DNA of 64,000 bases from Fasciola hepatica (lineage: Eukaryota > Platyhelminthes > Trematoda > Plagiorchiida > Fasciolidae), in contig CANUEZ040000151.1 of the NCBI GenBank assembly GCA_948099385.1, positions 6,580,001-6,644,000 on the forward strand. Direction: 5' to 3'. Of this stretch, positions 1 through 12,133 are shown in pieces. Every line of letters starts with the position of its first letter. Within the stretch, counting starts at the first letter, position 1. The notes under the pieces were generated by a model. That model was not told the DNA's origin. It ran no database searches and saw nothing but the letters and a program-made list of their open reading frames with translations. The translations under genes were made by a program, and so were the position numbers.

Positions 1-1890
1 CTCAATGCTTACTGCTTGCGATCTCATGCTAAGATAGGATGACAACCTAGAAAAGAGCGGGTCTATTATGCCGTAAGATTTAACCTTGGTTAGCAGCTGG
101 GCGTGAGGCACGCGGTCAAATGCTTTCGTCATATCAAGGAAGATAGCGATAAATGCCATTCCAGAGTCAGCTGACGTTGTGATCAGATTGAGGAAATCAA
201 GTTGTCAGGTCAGACACGACCTAGACTTTAAGAAGCCGTGTTGGTTTTTATTTATTAACCCACGGGTGAGGATAAAATTGGCAGTCTCATCTTTAACTAC
301 TCGTTCCATTATCCTAGATATAATGGGAGTGTGGTTTATGGGGCGGTAATTAGCAGGGTCATGTAAAGCATCCATCTTATGGAGGGGAATGATAACGGAA
401 GTTTTCCACTGGGATGGGAAAATGCTTTGTCACATGGAGAGATTAAATAAGTTCATCAAAAGCGTCACAATGTCCGGGCCGCCAAGACGAAACAGAGCTG
501 GTGGGATACCATCGGGTCCAGGGCGAGCCAGAGGCCGAGTGGTATTTAACAGCTTTCTGACTTCGTTGGCTGAGAATACTACGGTTGACAAGGTGTCAGC
601 AGTCAAGGAGGTGAGATCCTGGGCTGGACTTTTGTGGTCTGTTATGAAGGTAGAAACGAAGAAATTATTGAATGCCTCAGCGATTAACTGAGGCGAGCTA
701 ATATAAATGTTCTCTGATAGGAGCAAATACGGTATTTTGGTTGTACAGCGTGGGTTTCGAGTTTTAATAAGGCCAGAGAGGTGGGATATTTTATTCGGCT
801 GGTTGAGAGCGTACAGTTCTTGCTTCTCCAGCTTGTTCTCATTTTCGCTTAGTAGCTGGCGTGAGAGGTGGCTGAGGCAGAGGAAGATAGAAAGGTCGTT
901 GGCCCTTTCGTAGACAAGCTGCAACTTTTCGAACTTTCGTTGCAACTTTTGTTGTCGATCAGTTTTTCTCCCACTGAATTCAGTTATCTCGGGAGATATG
1001 ATGTTAAGAGAACAGAATAGGTTACAGTACATCACATCCGACGCCAGCTGAGGATCAGATGTCAGAAAGAATTCATCCCAGTTCCGATTGCGCAGGATGG
1101 TGGGTAGAGTGTCCAATTTGCATTTCGGAAAGATTTTCGATTTTGAGGACTTTCCTGGTGATGCGGCTGAACGGAGAATTCACATGTTATGACCCTATGA
1201 TCACAGCCAGGAAGATGGCTAAGGACATTTGCCTTTATATTTCGGAGGCCTAAAGTAAAGATAAGGTCAAGAATATTGTTCCCTCTGGTTGGTGATTTTA
1301 CGTGTTGTGTCCATCCGCCAGCACGGATACATGAGATAAAATTGCATAACTTCGGAAAGGAATTCAGGGTTGCCCAACAAATGCCAAGAGGTTGAAGTCC
1401 CCCGCTATGATTTCAGCAGCATGCGGGATTTCAGCTACGTGACAGAAAGCATCGGTGATTGCATTTACGTTGCCCATGTTGTAGCCCGGCGGACATTAAA
1501 ACAAGCAATGACGAGCTGCCCCTGAAGCAGGGGTATAGAGATCCAAACAGAGTCTTGGACCTTATCAAGGACAGGAAGTTGGAGTAAGTGTGTTCCAAGA
1601 CTGCTCTTACTATAAGCAAGGCATCCAACACCACGTCTCTCAGATCTGTTCGTAGCAAATATATTATAACCGGGTATGGAAATGTGTCGGAGGGGAGTTT
1701 TATCGGTAAGCCAGGTTTCAGTTACAAGGATTACATCCGGGTGAGATTGCAGTGCAAAGGAGCGGGCGGATGTAGGTTTACTTACAAGGGAGCGAGCATT
1801 GAAAAGTGCAATTGTGAAACTATCATTATGACGTACATGGAATGTATGACACCTTAAGGTGGCTGCCAGGTTTGGAGAAATTGTAGCCAC
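1..1890 (-). pseudogene. LINE-A ORF2: AP-endonuclease plus reverse transcriptase, degenerate and partial
   Basis: From 1890 leftwards the frame shows endonuclease/exonuclease/phosphatase features: an NARSLVSK start, an ILVTETWL block, and after a frame change the core IIAGDFN near 1390-1410. The original frame returns at 1116-430 with the linker and the RT entry motif RPGPDGIPPALF (about 530-480). Further left are YRPI (about 345) and the palm motif FLDMTKAFDRVPH (about 150-105). A TGA interrupts the RT near 205, after the SRSCLT motif. At least two compensating frameshifts lie between 1490 and 1120. ORF2 of such elements nicks target DNA and reverse-transcribes the RNA. The RT catalytic DD box is outside the window. 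Confidence 0.78.
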
Positions 1891-3406
1891 TGGTGGAATG
1901 TGGGATGGTGTGGGGAGGGATATGGTATGGGAGGAGGCGGGACATTCAGAGAAAACGGAAAAACCAGCAAATTTAGATGGGGTGGCATTAAGTCCGAAAG
2001 CTCGCGACTATCTGGAATTGAAGAGCAGGATGCATGTGGTTGGGTAGCCCGTAAGTAGTCAACCGGAACCGCATTTGGATAAGGTACTGGCATAACGGTC
2101 GGAACAGTCTTGCCGAGACTTCCTTTTTCGTCGTTGGAAGAAATGTTTTTATGGTTCACTCTACCTGGAGGCAAAAAACTGATTGGATTCGGAGAGCGAG
2201 GTCCGGGTCCGCGAGTTGAGATGGCTGATTTTGCCGATAAAGCTACTCTATTTATTTTCGAATCCGTTACGAGTACCGGTGCAAATACATCTAGTCTCGC
2301 TCCTTTTTGTGGTATGCAAGGAACGGCTAGTTCTGACGTCAACAGCTGAGGGATTACTGATTTTACTTCAGGTATTGGACTGTCTTCCCAATCCGGTTTT
2401 GGATTTCGGACTCCTGCAAGGGTCGGCGTTAGTTTCTTTGAACTATATTCTGTGGGAGTAGTTTGTAGGTTCGACCAGACACTTCCTGAGCTAGTTGAAG
2501 GAGTCATGTCAATCGGGGTTTTGTATGGTAATTTGTTACTAGTCTTTGAGTCAGGGGGACTTTTATCAGTTTTGCGGACGTCAGGAGGCACATTAATTTG
2601 GACCGTTTCATTGAGACTGTTCTGCAAGTTTTGACGTTTGCGACGCGGCTCCGATGGAGTGGAGACTGATGAACTATCTAGGTTGACAACTATTTTGCGA
2701 CTAACCACAGAAGAGGTCTTCGCATGGTTGCCGACGCCTGGTAAATCGACCACCTGAGAGGGACTACTGGCTAAATGTTTACCAGGGTTAGGGTTCTTCG
2801 CATGGCTTTTGTGAACCTCTCTTTGTAGGGGGGTTTTATCGGGAAGTATTTTTGCCCGCTTGAAACCTGTATTTGCGACGACAAAAGACTGTCGGCTAGT
2901 AAATTCCTTGGCAGCAACTTCAGTATTAAACTGAAACAGGAGTGGGCATGTATTTTGCGGTGAAGTTTTGCGGAGTTGACACAGTAGCAAGGTTGCGAAT
3001 CTAGGTTGCAAGCCTTTAAGATTAAGTTCTTGGCATTTGAGAGAGGTAACTTATCCGGAATATTGAATACTACTGCACTGTTGGCTTTCTTGATGCGTTT
3101 AAATATTTCAGAGGCAACGGTATCAATGAACTTTCTGGCTGAGATTAGGTTTGCCTGAGTGTGGTGTAGAGATGGGTCAAGCAGGAACGCTAATAGACCT
3201 AATTGACCGATGGTTTGGTCATAAGCGTCAAGCCGAGAGGAAAAACTATTCATGGTTTTGCTTATTTCGGAAGTTGCTTTGGTAGCATCTCCAAGTATAT
3301 CAACGAGGGATACTGAAAAACTTTTGAGCGTGCTTTGGAGGTTAGGGGTCTTACAACGGCGAGTGCTAGCTGTGATTTTGGGTTGGTGGGCAGCAATGGA
3401 ACGCAT
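1854..3406 (-). pseudogene. LINE-A ORF1 (nucleic-acid-binding protein), frameshifted
   Basis: The N-terminal part (3406 to about 3005) holds a helical, probably coiled-coil stretch and then an RRM-like segment with the short motif VVFNIPD. The C-terminal part (about 3010 to 1854) is rich in proline, serine and lysine. The two lie in different frames, and the break falls inside the RRM-like region near 3005. ORF1 proteins of CR1/Jockey LINEs coat the element RNA. The stop at 1854 overlaps the ORF2 start at 1890 by 37 bp in another frame, a common LINE arrangement. Assignment rests on position and general character, not on a close match I can name. Confidence 0.6.
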
Positions 3407-3480
3407 AGCTAAGCTGTTGGGGTGATTGGTAGTTAATTTGGCGCAATATCGCGGGGAGAAAAGTAGCGACAGCTAACACA

Positions 3481-3874
3481 ATGGGCGAGTTATCGGACTA
3501 TGGTAAATTGCGGGGTATCAAAAAGGTGAGAGAAAAAAAGTGGCTAATTATCTTTGAGAGGACGGATAGGAAGAGAGAATACTTAGGGAGGGTTTTGAAA
3601 AATTGATTAAGTTATTTGGAAACCACGAATGTCTACAAAGTTCTATTGTACTGATTCGCGATAATAACTGACGCCAACAGGTTGGTGTGCCGCAGTTATT
3701 GCTACTATCGGATCAATAAATCAGTTTGAATAGCAATAAGTAATGGTAACAGCTAAATCATTGATATTAACGCTAAAAAGCAAAAGAACCTGAGACAATC
3801 TGATTTTGCGTCACGATGACCTTGACCTCAGCCTGCGTGTGATAAATTCCTTACTGTCCCAACTGTTTTGCGCT
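3481..3874. other. Unassigned spacer
   Basis: About 390 bp of AT-leaning sequence between the LINE-A leader and the next LINE stub. I see no coding pattern or repeat. The first 100 bp may still be LINE-A 5' UTR. Confidence 0.4.
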
Positions 3875-4050
3875 TCAGTTCAGTTCAGTTCAATTCAGTT
3901 TGCACAGGACTTGGTGTGGCTAGAGCCAATCGTGTGTCCAGATAGTTGTGTTGTCGGCGCGTTTCCGTTGCTCCCAACGTTGCGTGATTTTCTATTTCTG
4001 AAAGTCAGAAATTTTTTGCAGTATCCAAATTTCGGCCTTTCAGCTTTCAC
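3875..4050 (-). mobile_element. 5'-truncated LINE 3' end (LINE-C family)
   Basis: The reverse complement matches the 3' UTR of LINE-C (about 36760-36889) almost throughout, including the block with ATCTGGACACACGATTGG and the terminal GAACT repeats. On the plus strand these appear as AGTTC/AATTC units at about 3875-3899. Only the last about 175 bp of the element are present, which is typical of aborted target-primed reverse transcription. Confidence 0.8.
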
Positions 4051-4089
4051 GTAATCGAACGTCAAGCTTACGAGATAGGCCTTGACTTT

Positions 4090-4234
4090 TAAGCCATTGC
4101 TCTGCTTTCTCTCTTTATTTCACCCTCCGAAATAACCTCACTGGTGTGCGTATCGTCGAAGGAGTTCTGGGCGCTCGATTGGCCGTGGCCATTATCTGTC
4201 CTGTGCAAACCAAACACACTGTAGAACTGAACTG
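4090..4234 (+). mobile_element. 5'-truncated LINE 3' end stub
   Basis: Contains a block (TCGATTGGCCGTGGCCATTA and flanks) that recurs at about 35190-35240 and is related to the LINE-C 3' UTR. It ends in degenerate GAACT units near 4225-4234. It is a second short stub, in the orientation opposite to its neighbour, directly before LINE-B. Confidence 0.65.
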
Positions 4235-4416
4235 CAGTACTCCAGTGGTGTGGCTGTCTCCTTCGGTGAGTCTAGCTGTTTTTGAAATTTTTAGAACACA
4301 CAGTTCGCCCCCTCCCCCATTTAAGTTGATCTTTATCTGTACTGACTGGATCCTGAATAATCTCAATGCTCCACGCTTTTGATATAACCGCTTTTCCAGT
4401 CTATGCTACGTTCCCC

Positions 4417-5250
4417 ATGGGGCAATCTGATTCCCCCTCTGTGGCCAGTGTCTCATTCCTTAATCCGGACTAGGCGGTCCTTCATAATGCGCTGGCAACA
4501 GATGCACTAAAATGTGCAGTCCAACGTCAGGCTGCAGAGATAGCTGATCTAAAGGCCACTGTCCGCACCCTTAAGGATGAGTTGACCAGCCCGAGGGGCT
4601 TGGTTATCAAATCCCTCCCGGTGTCCCAGGCAGCCGATCAGGTGTGTAGAGTTTGTGAACAACAAATGCTTGATGCCGCCAAGATTTTATATGACACCGA
4701 GAAATGCTCCAAGCATGTCATCCTTTGGGGTCGCTTTCTCAACTCGGATCACCCTCATGACACCTACGCCCAGGTGTTTAACCGCTTTAAGCTCCCTTTC
4801 CCACCTAAAAGTCGGTCCACTTAGTTGATAACCAAACGCATCAACCGGGTACACGGCATTCTCATTGAAATGGGCTCCACAGAGGCAGCCAAACAAATTG
4901 GTTCCTCAGCCACAAAGCTCAAGGAGGAAATTAAAGGGCTCAAGGCAATATCCATTGACAAGCAACTTCATCCAAAGCTCGGCAGTGAGAAGGCTAAGCC
5001 AGCAAAGACTATATCGGAGGACGAGACTCACGCATCCTTGAGTCCAGACATAAACCTGCAACCTGATTCTGCTGAAAGCTGCATTGTGGAGGTTAACGCA
5101 CCAGGAAATATATATGGTGCGGTCATACAAAACAAGATCACCAACAAGAAAACTCAGAACAGGGCATCATGCAGTGCACAGAGAGGCAAACCACAAAAAG
5201 CAGCCCACCCTTTTCGGAGACCGAAGGATGTGGACCGTCCGCTGGTATGA
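4417..5250 (+). pseudogene. LINE-B ORF1, two in-frame stops
   Basis: An ATG at 4417 opens a frame running to 5250, interrupted only by TAG at 4471-4473 and TAG at 4822-4824. Residues about 20-60 form a probable coiled coil (alternating A/E/L/K, as in AAEIADLKATVRTLKDEL). A second helical region follows near 4880-4990 and a basic C-terminus near 5140-5240. The length (277 codons) and position just upstream of an endonuclease frame fit an ORF1 RNA-binding protein of CR1-type LINEs. I see no zinc knuckle. Confidence 0.65.
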
Positions 5251-5688
5251 TACGCCCCCAGGATTTTGGACGTCAAAACTTTCCGATCCGCTCAACGGTC
5301 TACTTACTCTCTGGCCCCCAAATATCATCAGCCCTCGACTCCCCCAGGACCTCCTTTCCACCGCCTTATTCCCCTATTTCCCACAACTCAAACCCAAAAT
5401 CAGTTGTCTCTGGAGATTCTGCAACAACTGGGCATGTGCTCAAGTGTTTTTACAGCAATTGCCTGGGTGTGCTGAATAAGATCCCGGAGCTTCGGCAGCT
5501 TGCAGTGGATAAGGAGCCTCAGATCATAGCCCTCAAAGAAACCTGGCTCACTCCTGACATACTTGATGTCGAAATATCCATGCCGGGATAGTACAAAGTA
5601 AGGCAGGACTCCAGTAGAGGTCGTGCCGGCGGGGTCATCATATACTACGAAAATTCAATCCCTCCTCCCACTATACTGACAACCAGTA
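5169..5688 (+). pseudogene. LINE-B ORF2, endonuclease N-terminus (5' fragment before BEL-1)
   Basis: A frame beginning at 5169, overlapping the ORF1 end in another register, reaches the endonuclease start near 5430. Visible blocks are CFYSNCLGVLNKI, IIALKETWLTPDI (about 5520-5560) and, after a TAG at 5589-5591, RAGGVIIYYEN. ETWL supplies a conserved catalytic Glu of the AP-endonuclease fold. Homology ends abruptly at the BEL-1 LTR and is completed from 12134. Confidence 0.72.
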
Positions 5689-6116
5689 TGTAAAATCCAG
5701 CCACCAGGAATGTTCGGGCGACTCGTAGCAACCAATTTCGACACAATTCAAAACAAAGTCGATTCCAAATAGCTACGGTACTGTATACAACAAATTAATT
5801 AATTTTTATAATAATCAAACCTCAATAGTGTTCTTTCTGGGCTCTTTCGCTCCAACTTGGACAACAAATCAACAACTGCTGCTGGGTTACAGCAAAAGGT
5901 TAGATACATAAGGTGGGATTACCAAATACAGTCACAACGAAGTTCAAGCTGAACGACTCTCACTCGAGGCAACGGTAGGAGTCCCGTTTGTGAAAAATAT
6001 TTAGAGAAATAAAACAAACAATCGGAATTCCAGCAAAGATAGTTCATACGAATGATAAATGTCGTTTGTAACGTGGATGCTAATGCATGGAATGGGGTTT
6101 CCTGAACTCCTTTACA
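5689..6116 (-). repeat. BEL-1 3' LTR
   Basis: Direct repeat of 11708-12133. The 406-bp core (5711-6116) aligns to 11728-12133 with about three substitutions. The outer edge at 5689-5710 is less certain because the two copies differ there by a 2-bp indel and some substitutions. Confidence 0.9.
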
Positions 6117-6212
6117 CCGGCCCCCAAAATCAGACCCGGATTTTTCCCATGCACCGCTAGGTTTAGTCGGCCTCATGCATCGGCTCGCCCTACGGTTCTC
6201 CAGTACCTGAAA

Positions 6213-9200
6213 CTAATCACCGTCAGTAGCAGCTCCCAGTCGGACAAGTGGGTCAACTCTCAGTGGTCTCTCCCTATTCGGCAGATCCGAAGACCCACCT
6301 CCCCCTTGAGGAGAGTTGGCCTCTGAACTTACACCATCAGTGTCCGGTTCTCCTTCAATAAGACAAATCTTTCTAATGTCACGGAGCACTAATCCTTCAT
6401 TAGTTCGCACTGTTGCCGTTCGTACCAAGCCATCGTCCAAAACTGAGATGCTTTCGATGACTCCTATCGGCTACCGACCACGCGGCAAAGCCTCTGAAAC
6501 CAGTAGCACTACATCGCCCGATCTAAAGTTGCGTTCTCGAGTTATCGACTTCTGCCGCTGTTGTGATAGTAGAAGATATCCCCTGATCCTGCTCTTACAA
6601 AACACAGATGTTAGGTGGTTTGCCTGCTTCCACTGACGAACCATTCTATGGTGCAACGGACCCGTCGGAATATCTCCTCGGTTCGCCCTCAGGATAAGTA
6701 GGTTATTGGGCGTGTGTACTGGCAGATCACGACAGTCCGAGGTCAAAGGCACTAGTGGTCGTCCGGTTACTATCAGCTTACTTTCAGTAAGGAATATCAG
6801 CAGTATTTCGTCAGCCATCGGCTGCTCGTCACAAACTGAAAGAAGTACTATTCTAACCGAGCGCACCATGATCTCCCATATGCCACCACGGTGACTAGCA
6901 TGTGGGGGACTGAAGTGCCACTGCAAGCCTCGTTGCAACCATATATCAGCAATCTTACCACTAGACCAATTTCTCATCAGGTTCTTCAAGTCCCTTTGAG
7001 CCCAACAAAGTTTGTACCGTTATCACTAAAAATTTCGGACGGTGCCCCTCTCCTAGACATGAAAAGCAGTAATGTCATAATGAATGAATCCGTGCTTAGA
7101 GAATAAGAAACTTCAACATGTACCTCGTGCATCTGGAGGCAGGTGAAGATGTATCCATATCGTTTCTCCATGCTGCGCCCATATTCAACCGCAAATGAGC
7201 CAGAGTAATATATTCCGAGCTACCTGAATGGAAACCAACCTTGTTGGACTCTAATGGCTGGTAGAGGAGCCAACACCTGTTTGCCTACGACCGCCAAATG
7301 CTTCCGGCATTTCCAACATCCTCCAATTTCTCGTTTGACGGCAGCTCCTCCTGTACAATCCAAAACGTTTTGCGAAGTTCCGCGAATAACTGAGAACGTC
7401 CTGCGTGTCCTTCCATCGCGTGATACCATCGGATTATCGAGTCTGCAATCGGGTGAGTCTTGGGTAGTATCACCGGATTTTTCACACCCTGAAGCTGACT
7501 GGGGTAGTTTAGCCGTCCTCCAACACAAATAATTCCATTTAATAAAATTGGATCGAGTTTTAATGGAGTCTTGTTCACCGGAGATTTGCTATTGCATAGG
7601 TTATTGCTCCTGTCTCGTAGCCATTTCAACTCTTTGCCATAGACCTTAGCTTGTACAATGGAAATAACACTTTCCTCCGCTTTAGCAATGTCGTGTTACT
7701 TCAACGGCCCAGTTCTCAAACCTAGATCCTTAAGTCCGCCTCTCACGACTGCAACGTACATTTTAAAACGGGCCAACCACGTTACCGACTTCAGCAGGTG
7801 AAACCAACTGGAGTACCTGGCTAGAAGTGCTTCCGTCCATGTATCCTGCAACACTGTGAGAACTATACTCGAAGGCTGCTTCAACTCAACGTTTGGTGGC
7901 GCTGCAGCAACCGTAGGACTGGTCGGCCATGAAGCTTCTTCGTTCATCAAGGATTTAGGACCTTCGAACCAGCAGCTGATATCGCTCGGTGATGTTGTGC
8001 CTCTTGACGCCAAGTCTGCAGGGTTAGCCTCCAATCTGACATGACGCCACTGCCAGAGTTCCGACCACTGAGGGATTTCAGCCAAACGGTTCGCAAGGTA
8101 CGTACTAAATCTCCTTTTAGTGTTGTTTATGTAGTGATAAACTATAGCAGAGTCCGTCCAGTAATAAGTCTTATCAAATTTGATTCCAGTTTCTCCCATA
8201 GGAATCCGAGAGACTCTAGCGGCCAGTCTCGCTGCAGCTAACTTCAGTCGAGCGACCGTTACTATCTTCAGAGGAGCTACCCTCGACTTAGAGAACAGTA
8301 GGGCACAGTGAGGGGCTATGTCCGTTGAAACCATTCCGGAATACGCCACCACCCCATAGCCAACTTCAGAACCGGGAATCTGTACACCTTCGTTCAGTGA
8401 GTCACCTCTAAAAACAGAACGCTGAACTTTGAATGCGCAATGTTGTTCCATACTTCTTAACCACTCATTCCAGCTTCGTAGGGGTTCTCCAATTGGGTCA
8501 TCCCAAACAAGCTTCAAGCGACACAGTGATTGCAATAACAACTTGCCTGGCAGAACGAAAGGTGAAACCAACCCTAGTGGGTCGAACACGGATGATACTA
8601 TAGACAACAAGCCACGCGTTGTTTGAGGTTTTTCACACATTGCGAATAAAAACTGGAACGTGTCTTCTGTTGCCTTCCAATCTAACCCCAATGTCCTCTC
8701 CGGCACAGGAGAGCAATCATCTATTTCCGAAGTGGGATGGGCCAGCTCAGATTTTGGTAAAATATCCAGCACCTCCTTACGATTACACATCCACTTATGA
8801 AGCCGGAATCCACCTCGTGATAGTAACTCACTCACTTGGATAGCAAAACTCTTGCATTCCCCGGTGTGGGCAAAGAAGCAAAACAGTCGTCTACATAGAA
8901 GTTGTTATACGCGACCTTGTATATGTAATTCTCATACTGTCCTCCCCAATCGTCTGCCGTGCGAAGTAAAGCGAAATTTGCACAAAATGAGGAGGAAGTG
9001 GTACCAAATGGGTGGACATTCATTTGATATTCAACAAAAATGCCACCTAGTTGACTATTTTCCCACCAGAAGAACCTTAGTGATCCTTTGTCTCTCGTCG
9101 CCACACGAACCTGCGTAAACATTTCTTTAGTATCTGCAGCCAATGCGACAGATTCCGTTTGAAAACGAAGCAAAACCCTCAACTAAGCTCGCTGTCGTGT

Positions 9201-9876
9201 CCGGTCCCTGCAGCAAGTAATCATTCAAGGAGCGTCCCTGGAATGCATTAGCACAGTCAAACACCACCCTCAACTTGCTAGGCTTTTTAGGGTTTGTAAC
9301 TGCGTGATTTGTAAAGTACCGTTTTGGCTCAAAACCCATTTTAGGTGCACATCGGGCACTAACTGGGCGTGGTTCTTGCGCACATAACCCTCCATTATTG
9401 TAGAGTATTTTTCAAAGTATTCAGGGTCACGCGCAAACCTTTTCCTCAATCCGTTCAAACTCTCCTTGGAAACAATGTAGTCATTTGGAAGTCTCACTTC
9501 AGGATTTCTCTACGGAAGTGCAACTTCATAGTGTCCGTTCAACCGGGTTATGGCATTGGAAACCATATCAGCAGTCTGTTTGTCATCTAATGAAGGAGAG
9601 TTTTCCGATGCACACCCATCGCAGAAATCGGCGTTGTATAGTCGATCGATCTGTTCTGCTAAGGGATCGAGTCCCCTCTCGATGTGGTTTACTGTCCTCA
9701 CAAAACGCGGTTCCTGTTTTATAGGACCAAAAACAATCCATCCTTAAGTCGTTCGCACAGCATAGGGTTGTCTTCTTTTGCCGCCTTTTTGCTCTAATGC
9801 CTAATGTTCTTCTGGGACTTCGGCACCTATCAGGATTCGCACTCTTGAATCTTCCAGATTCTGTCTTTGGAGGCAA
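6213..9876 (-). pseudogene. BEL-1 pol (RT, RNase H, integrase), multiply broken
   Basis: Read right to left: a pre-RT region around 9876-9270; RT fingers/palm with RVVFDCA (about 9260) and the catalytic box FYVDD (about 8886-8900); connection and RNase H (8835-7696) with a WTDSAIVYHYINN block near 8130-8160; integrase zinc finger (HAMEGHAG near 7400-7430 and CWKC near 7310); integrase core with SDNGTNFVG (about 7015-7040) and HRGGIWE (about 6870-6895); C-terminal domain to 6213. Frames change at about 9300, 9170, 8835, 7500 and 6990, so no intact enzyme can be made. Pol of BEL/Pao elements is normally one polyprotein of about 1,200-1,500 residues after gag. Confidence 0.85.
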
Positions 9877-10088
9877 TGTAGTTGAGGCCAGGATAAAATG
9901 TCTGCATCTGTGCAGTACTAGACTGCTTGGATTGGTAGCCCATCAACACGAAAGGCTCTCTCTATATTCACGAAATCATTCTTTGACAACGAGTTCAGTA
10001 GCAGCTCCGTTATTCCCGAATTCCAAGTGGTAGTCTCATTTACTGTCGAAATCGAAAGTGAGGTCGGGGGTGCCTTCAGGCCCACCAG

Positions 10089-11675
10089 CTACATTATGTC
10101 TTTTTGTACTACAGTCACATCAGACCAGCTATCCAGCGGAGCGTAGGTCTCCACGGGGCCCCCCGGTCCTTCTGCACGCACTGGTAGCACACCTAAACTG
10201 ACCCGACATTCTGGTCTTAGAGTAGCCGCACAATTTTCGGTCCACGGCCCAGGCATTTTTGCTTTGTCCACACCCAGCTTATCCAGCTGCAGCCCCTGCG
10301 TTGTATCTTGCGTGACTCCATCGGTACATTGCTTCTGTGCAACATGCAATAGAGGGTGATGCCGTTTCGGACAACCTGATCTTGAACAAAGTTTGGAAAC
10401 GGAACAGTTGCTGGACAGATGCCCACACTTGAGACACGGAAGACAAGCCTTGATTTCTTTGATCAATGCCCAAAGACCGGGTATATCACGAGACAGGAAT
10501 AGCTGTTATTCCTCGAGTGCGTGTATTCCATTACATACCGAGCACCTACTAGCTGCGATCAACAGGGCACTACCCTGATTTGCCTTGAACCGAGTCACTT
10601 CTGGATGCGGGGTTTGTGCCTAATTCCTCTAACTGGATGACCGCGAATACCCCTGAGCCTTGCTATTGGCAGCCAGTTTGCCAAACCTACTTCGAGCAAT
10701 CCGTGACTCACGGGACACTAAGTGCTGCAGATCGTGGAACCTCGGTTCGTCTCCTCTTTCCAAGATGTCATCAACGGTCCTAGCCCACAAATCCTGGAGA
10801 CGCGTTGGTAGCACTCGAGTGATACGTTCCATAGTCTGCGGTGAGTTGAGGTCTGACATGCAATTCATCTGCGTGAGGGCAAATTTCACAGTTCAGCATT
10901 TTCAAGGACAATTTGGCCAGGGCATCCAAATCTTCCACCAGAGGCTTCAAACCTTGCAGTAAGCCGTCAATCATTGAAAGAGCCACCACATGATCTTGTC
11001 CATACAGATCCTTCAGAATTTCCCTAGCCTAATCGTATGCCAGTATTGGAGGCAACATAACAAATTCGGCGATTGCATCCCTTGCTTGTCTCTTGCGGTG
11101 ATGCATCAAATAAAGTAGGCGCTGGCCATCGTCTCGAACTCTACCTTGGATGTAATATTCAAACTGTTTCACAAACCTCCAGTACGTTGACGAGCAGCCC
11201 GCAAATGACTCCAGTTCCACCCTGGGTAAGTCTAAACAATAATTCACTGCGGGTCCCGCCACTGGAACCAAGCCTGTTGTTCGGGGTGCATCGTTCTGCA
11301 CGTGTAACCATCTAGGTAGCGATAAAGATGTTCACCGACCATTACTCTACCCTTGACTTCATCCCTGCTGACTAAATTTTCTTCTTCCTCAGCGAGCGCC
11401 AAAGGCAGTTTCGTCACTTCCCTCTCATTCCTCACCTGGAGCTGCTCACGTTGCGTATCTAACTCTGATGGTTCTGCTACCTGCTTCTCCTTCAACTCGG
11501 CTAACAACAGATCAGCTCTAGCTCTATGGGAAACTGAGCTAACCCTAGAACAACCTGATATACTAGAGCCTGAGCAAGAAACATGACCAAAACCTACGGG
11601 CAAAAGGGTCTGGTTCACCTGCACGGTATTGTTTTGTGATTCGGAACGGTTTGCCGATGTGCTGCGTAGTTTCAT
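10089..11675 (-). pseudogene. BEL-1 gag and protease, broken
   Basis: The N-terminal frame (11675-11244) is rich in E, L, Q and R. It is followed in another frame (11301-11029) by the gag block LPRVELESF and FVKQFEYYIQG, typical of the DUF1759-type gag of BEL/Pao. Further pieces lie at 10989-10780 and 10889-10629. The last frame (10466-10089) has a zinc-knuckle-like CLKCGHLSSNC followed by a Cys/His cluster, then a protease segment reading LDSWSDVTVV. The usual D-S/T-G triad has Trp in place of Gly, so the protease is probably dead. Confidence 0.75.
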
Positions 11676-11707
11676 GTCTCAGCAATTGCCAAGGATATTG
11701 AGTACTA

Positions 11708-12133
11708 TGAAGTTCAGCCACCGGGAATGTTTGGGCGACTCGTAGCAACCAATTTCGACACAATTCAAAACAAAGTCGATTCCAAATAGCTACGGTACTG
11801 TATACAACAAATTAATTAATTTTTATAATAATCAAACCTCAATAGTGTTCTTTCTGGGCTCTTTCGCTCCAACTTGGACAACAAATCAACAACTGCTGCT
11901 GGGTTACAGCAAAAGGTTAGATACATAAGGTGGGATTACCAAATACAGTCACAACGAAGTTCAAGCTGAACGACTCTCACTCGAGGCAACGGTAGGAGTC
12001 CCGTTTGTGAAAAATATTTAGAGAAATAAAACAAACAATCGGAATTCCAGCAAAGATAGTTCATACGAATGATAAATGTCGTTTGTAACGTGGATGCTAA
12101 TGCATGGAATGGGGTTTCCTCAACTCTTTTACA
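11708..12133 (-). repeat. BEL-1 5' LTR
   Basis: Partner of the LTR at 5689-6116. The interior leader begins just left of 11708; minus-strand TAGTACTCAATATCC is similar to the leaders of BEL-2 and BEL-3. A TTGG-containing possible primer-binding site lies near 11690. Confidence 0.88.

Larger units (their letters stand above)
1..3480 (-). mobile_element. LINE-A: CR1/Jockey-like non-LTR retrotransposon, truncated by window edge
   Basis: Minus-strand element with two open reading frames in the usual order: ORF1 (3406 to 1854) then ORF2 (1890 leftwards past position 1). ORF2 carries an AP-endonuclease followed by the start of a reverse transcriptase. Several stops and frameshifts make it a relic. 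The catalytic RT box lies beyond the left edge. The 5' limit is estimated from the ORF1 start plus a short leader, because no terminal repeat is visible. Confidence 0.82.
5689..12133 (-). mobile_element. BEL-1: BEL/Pao LTR retrotransposon inserted in LINE-B
   Basis: Two direct LTRs (5689-6116 and 11708-12133) bracket an about 5.6-kb interior that encodes, on the minus strand, BEL/Pao gag, protease, RT, RNase H and integrase in that order. A polypurine run (TTTTGGGGGCCGG read on the minus strand) abuts the left LTR. The LTRs start and end TGTA/TACA-like. I could not identify a clear target-site duplication. Insertion falls within the LINE-B endonuclease. The coding region is broken by at least seven frame changes although the LTRs differ at only about three positions in 406. 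Confidence 0.9.

Noticed and set aside
4115..4382. Small overlapping frames on both strands near 4.1-4.4 kb
   Set aside because: They fall in LINE 3' stub and LINE-B leader sequence, with no motif or conservation as protein.
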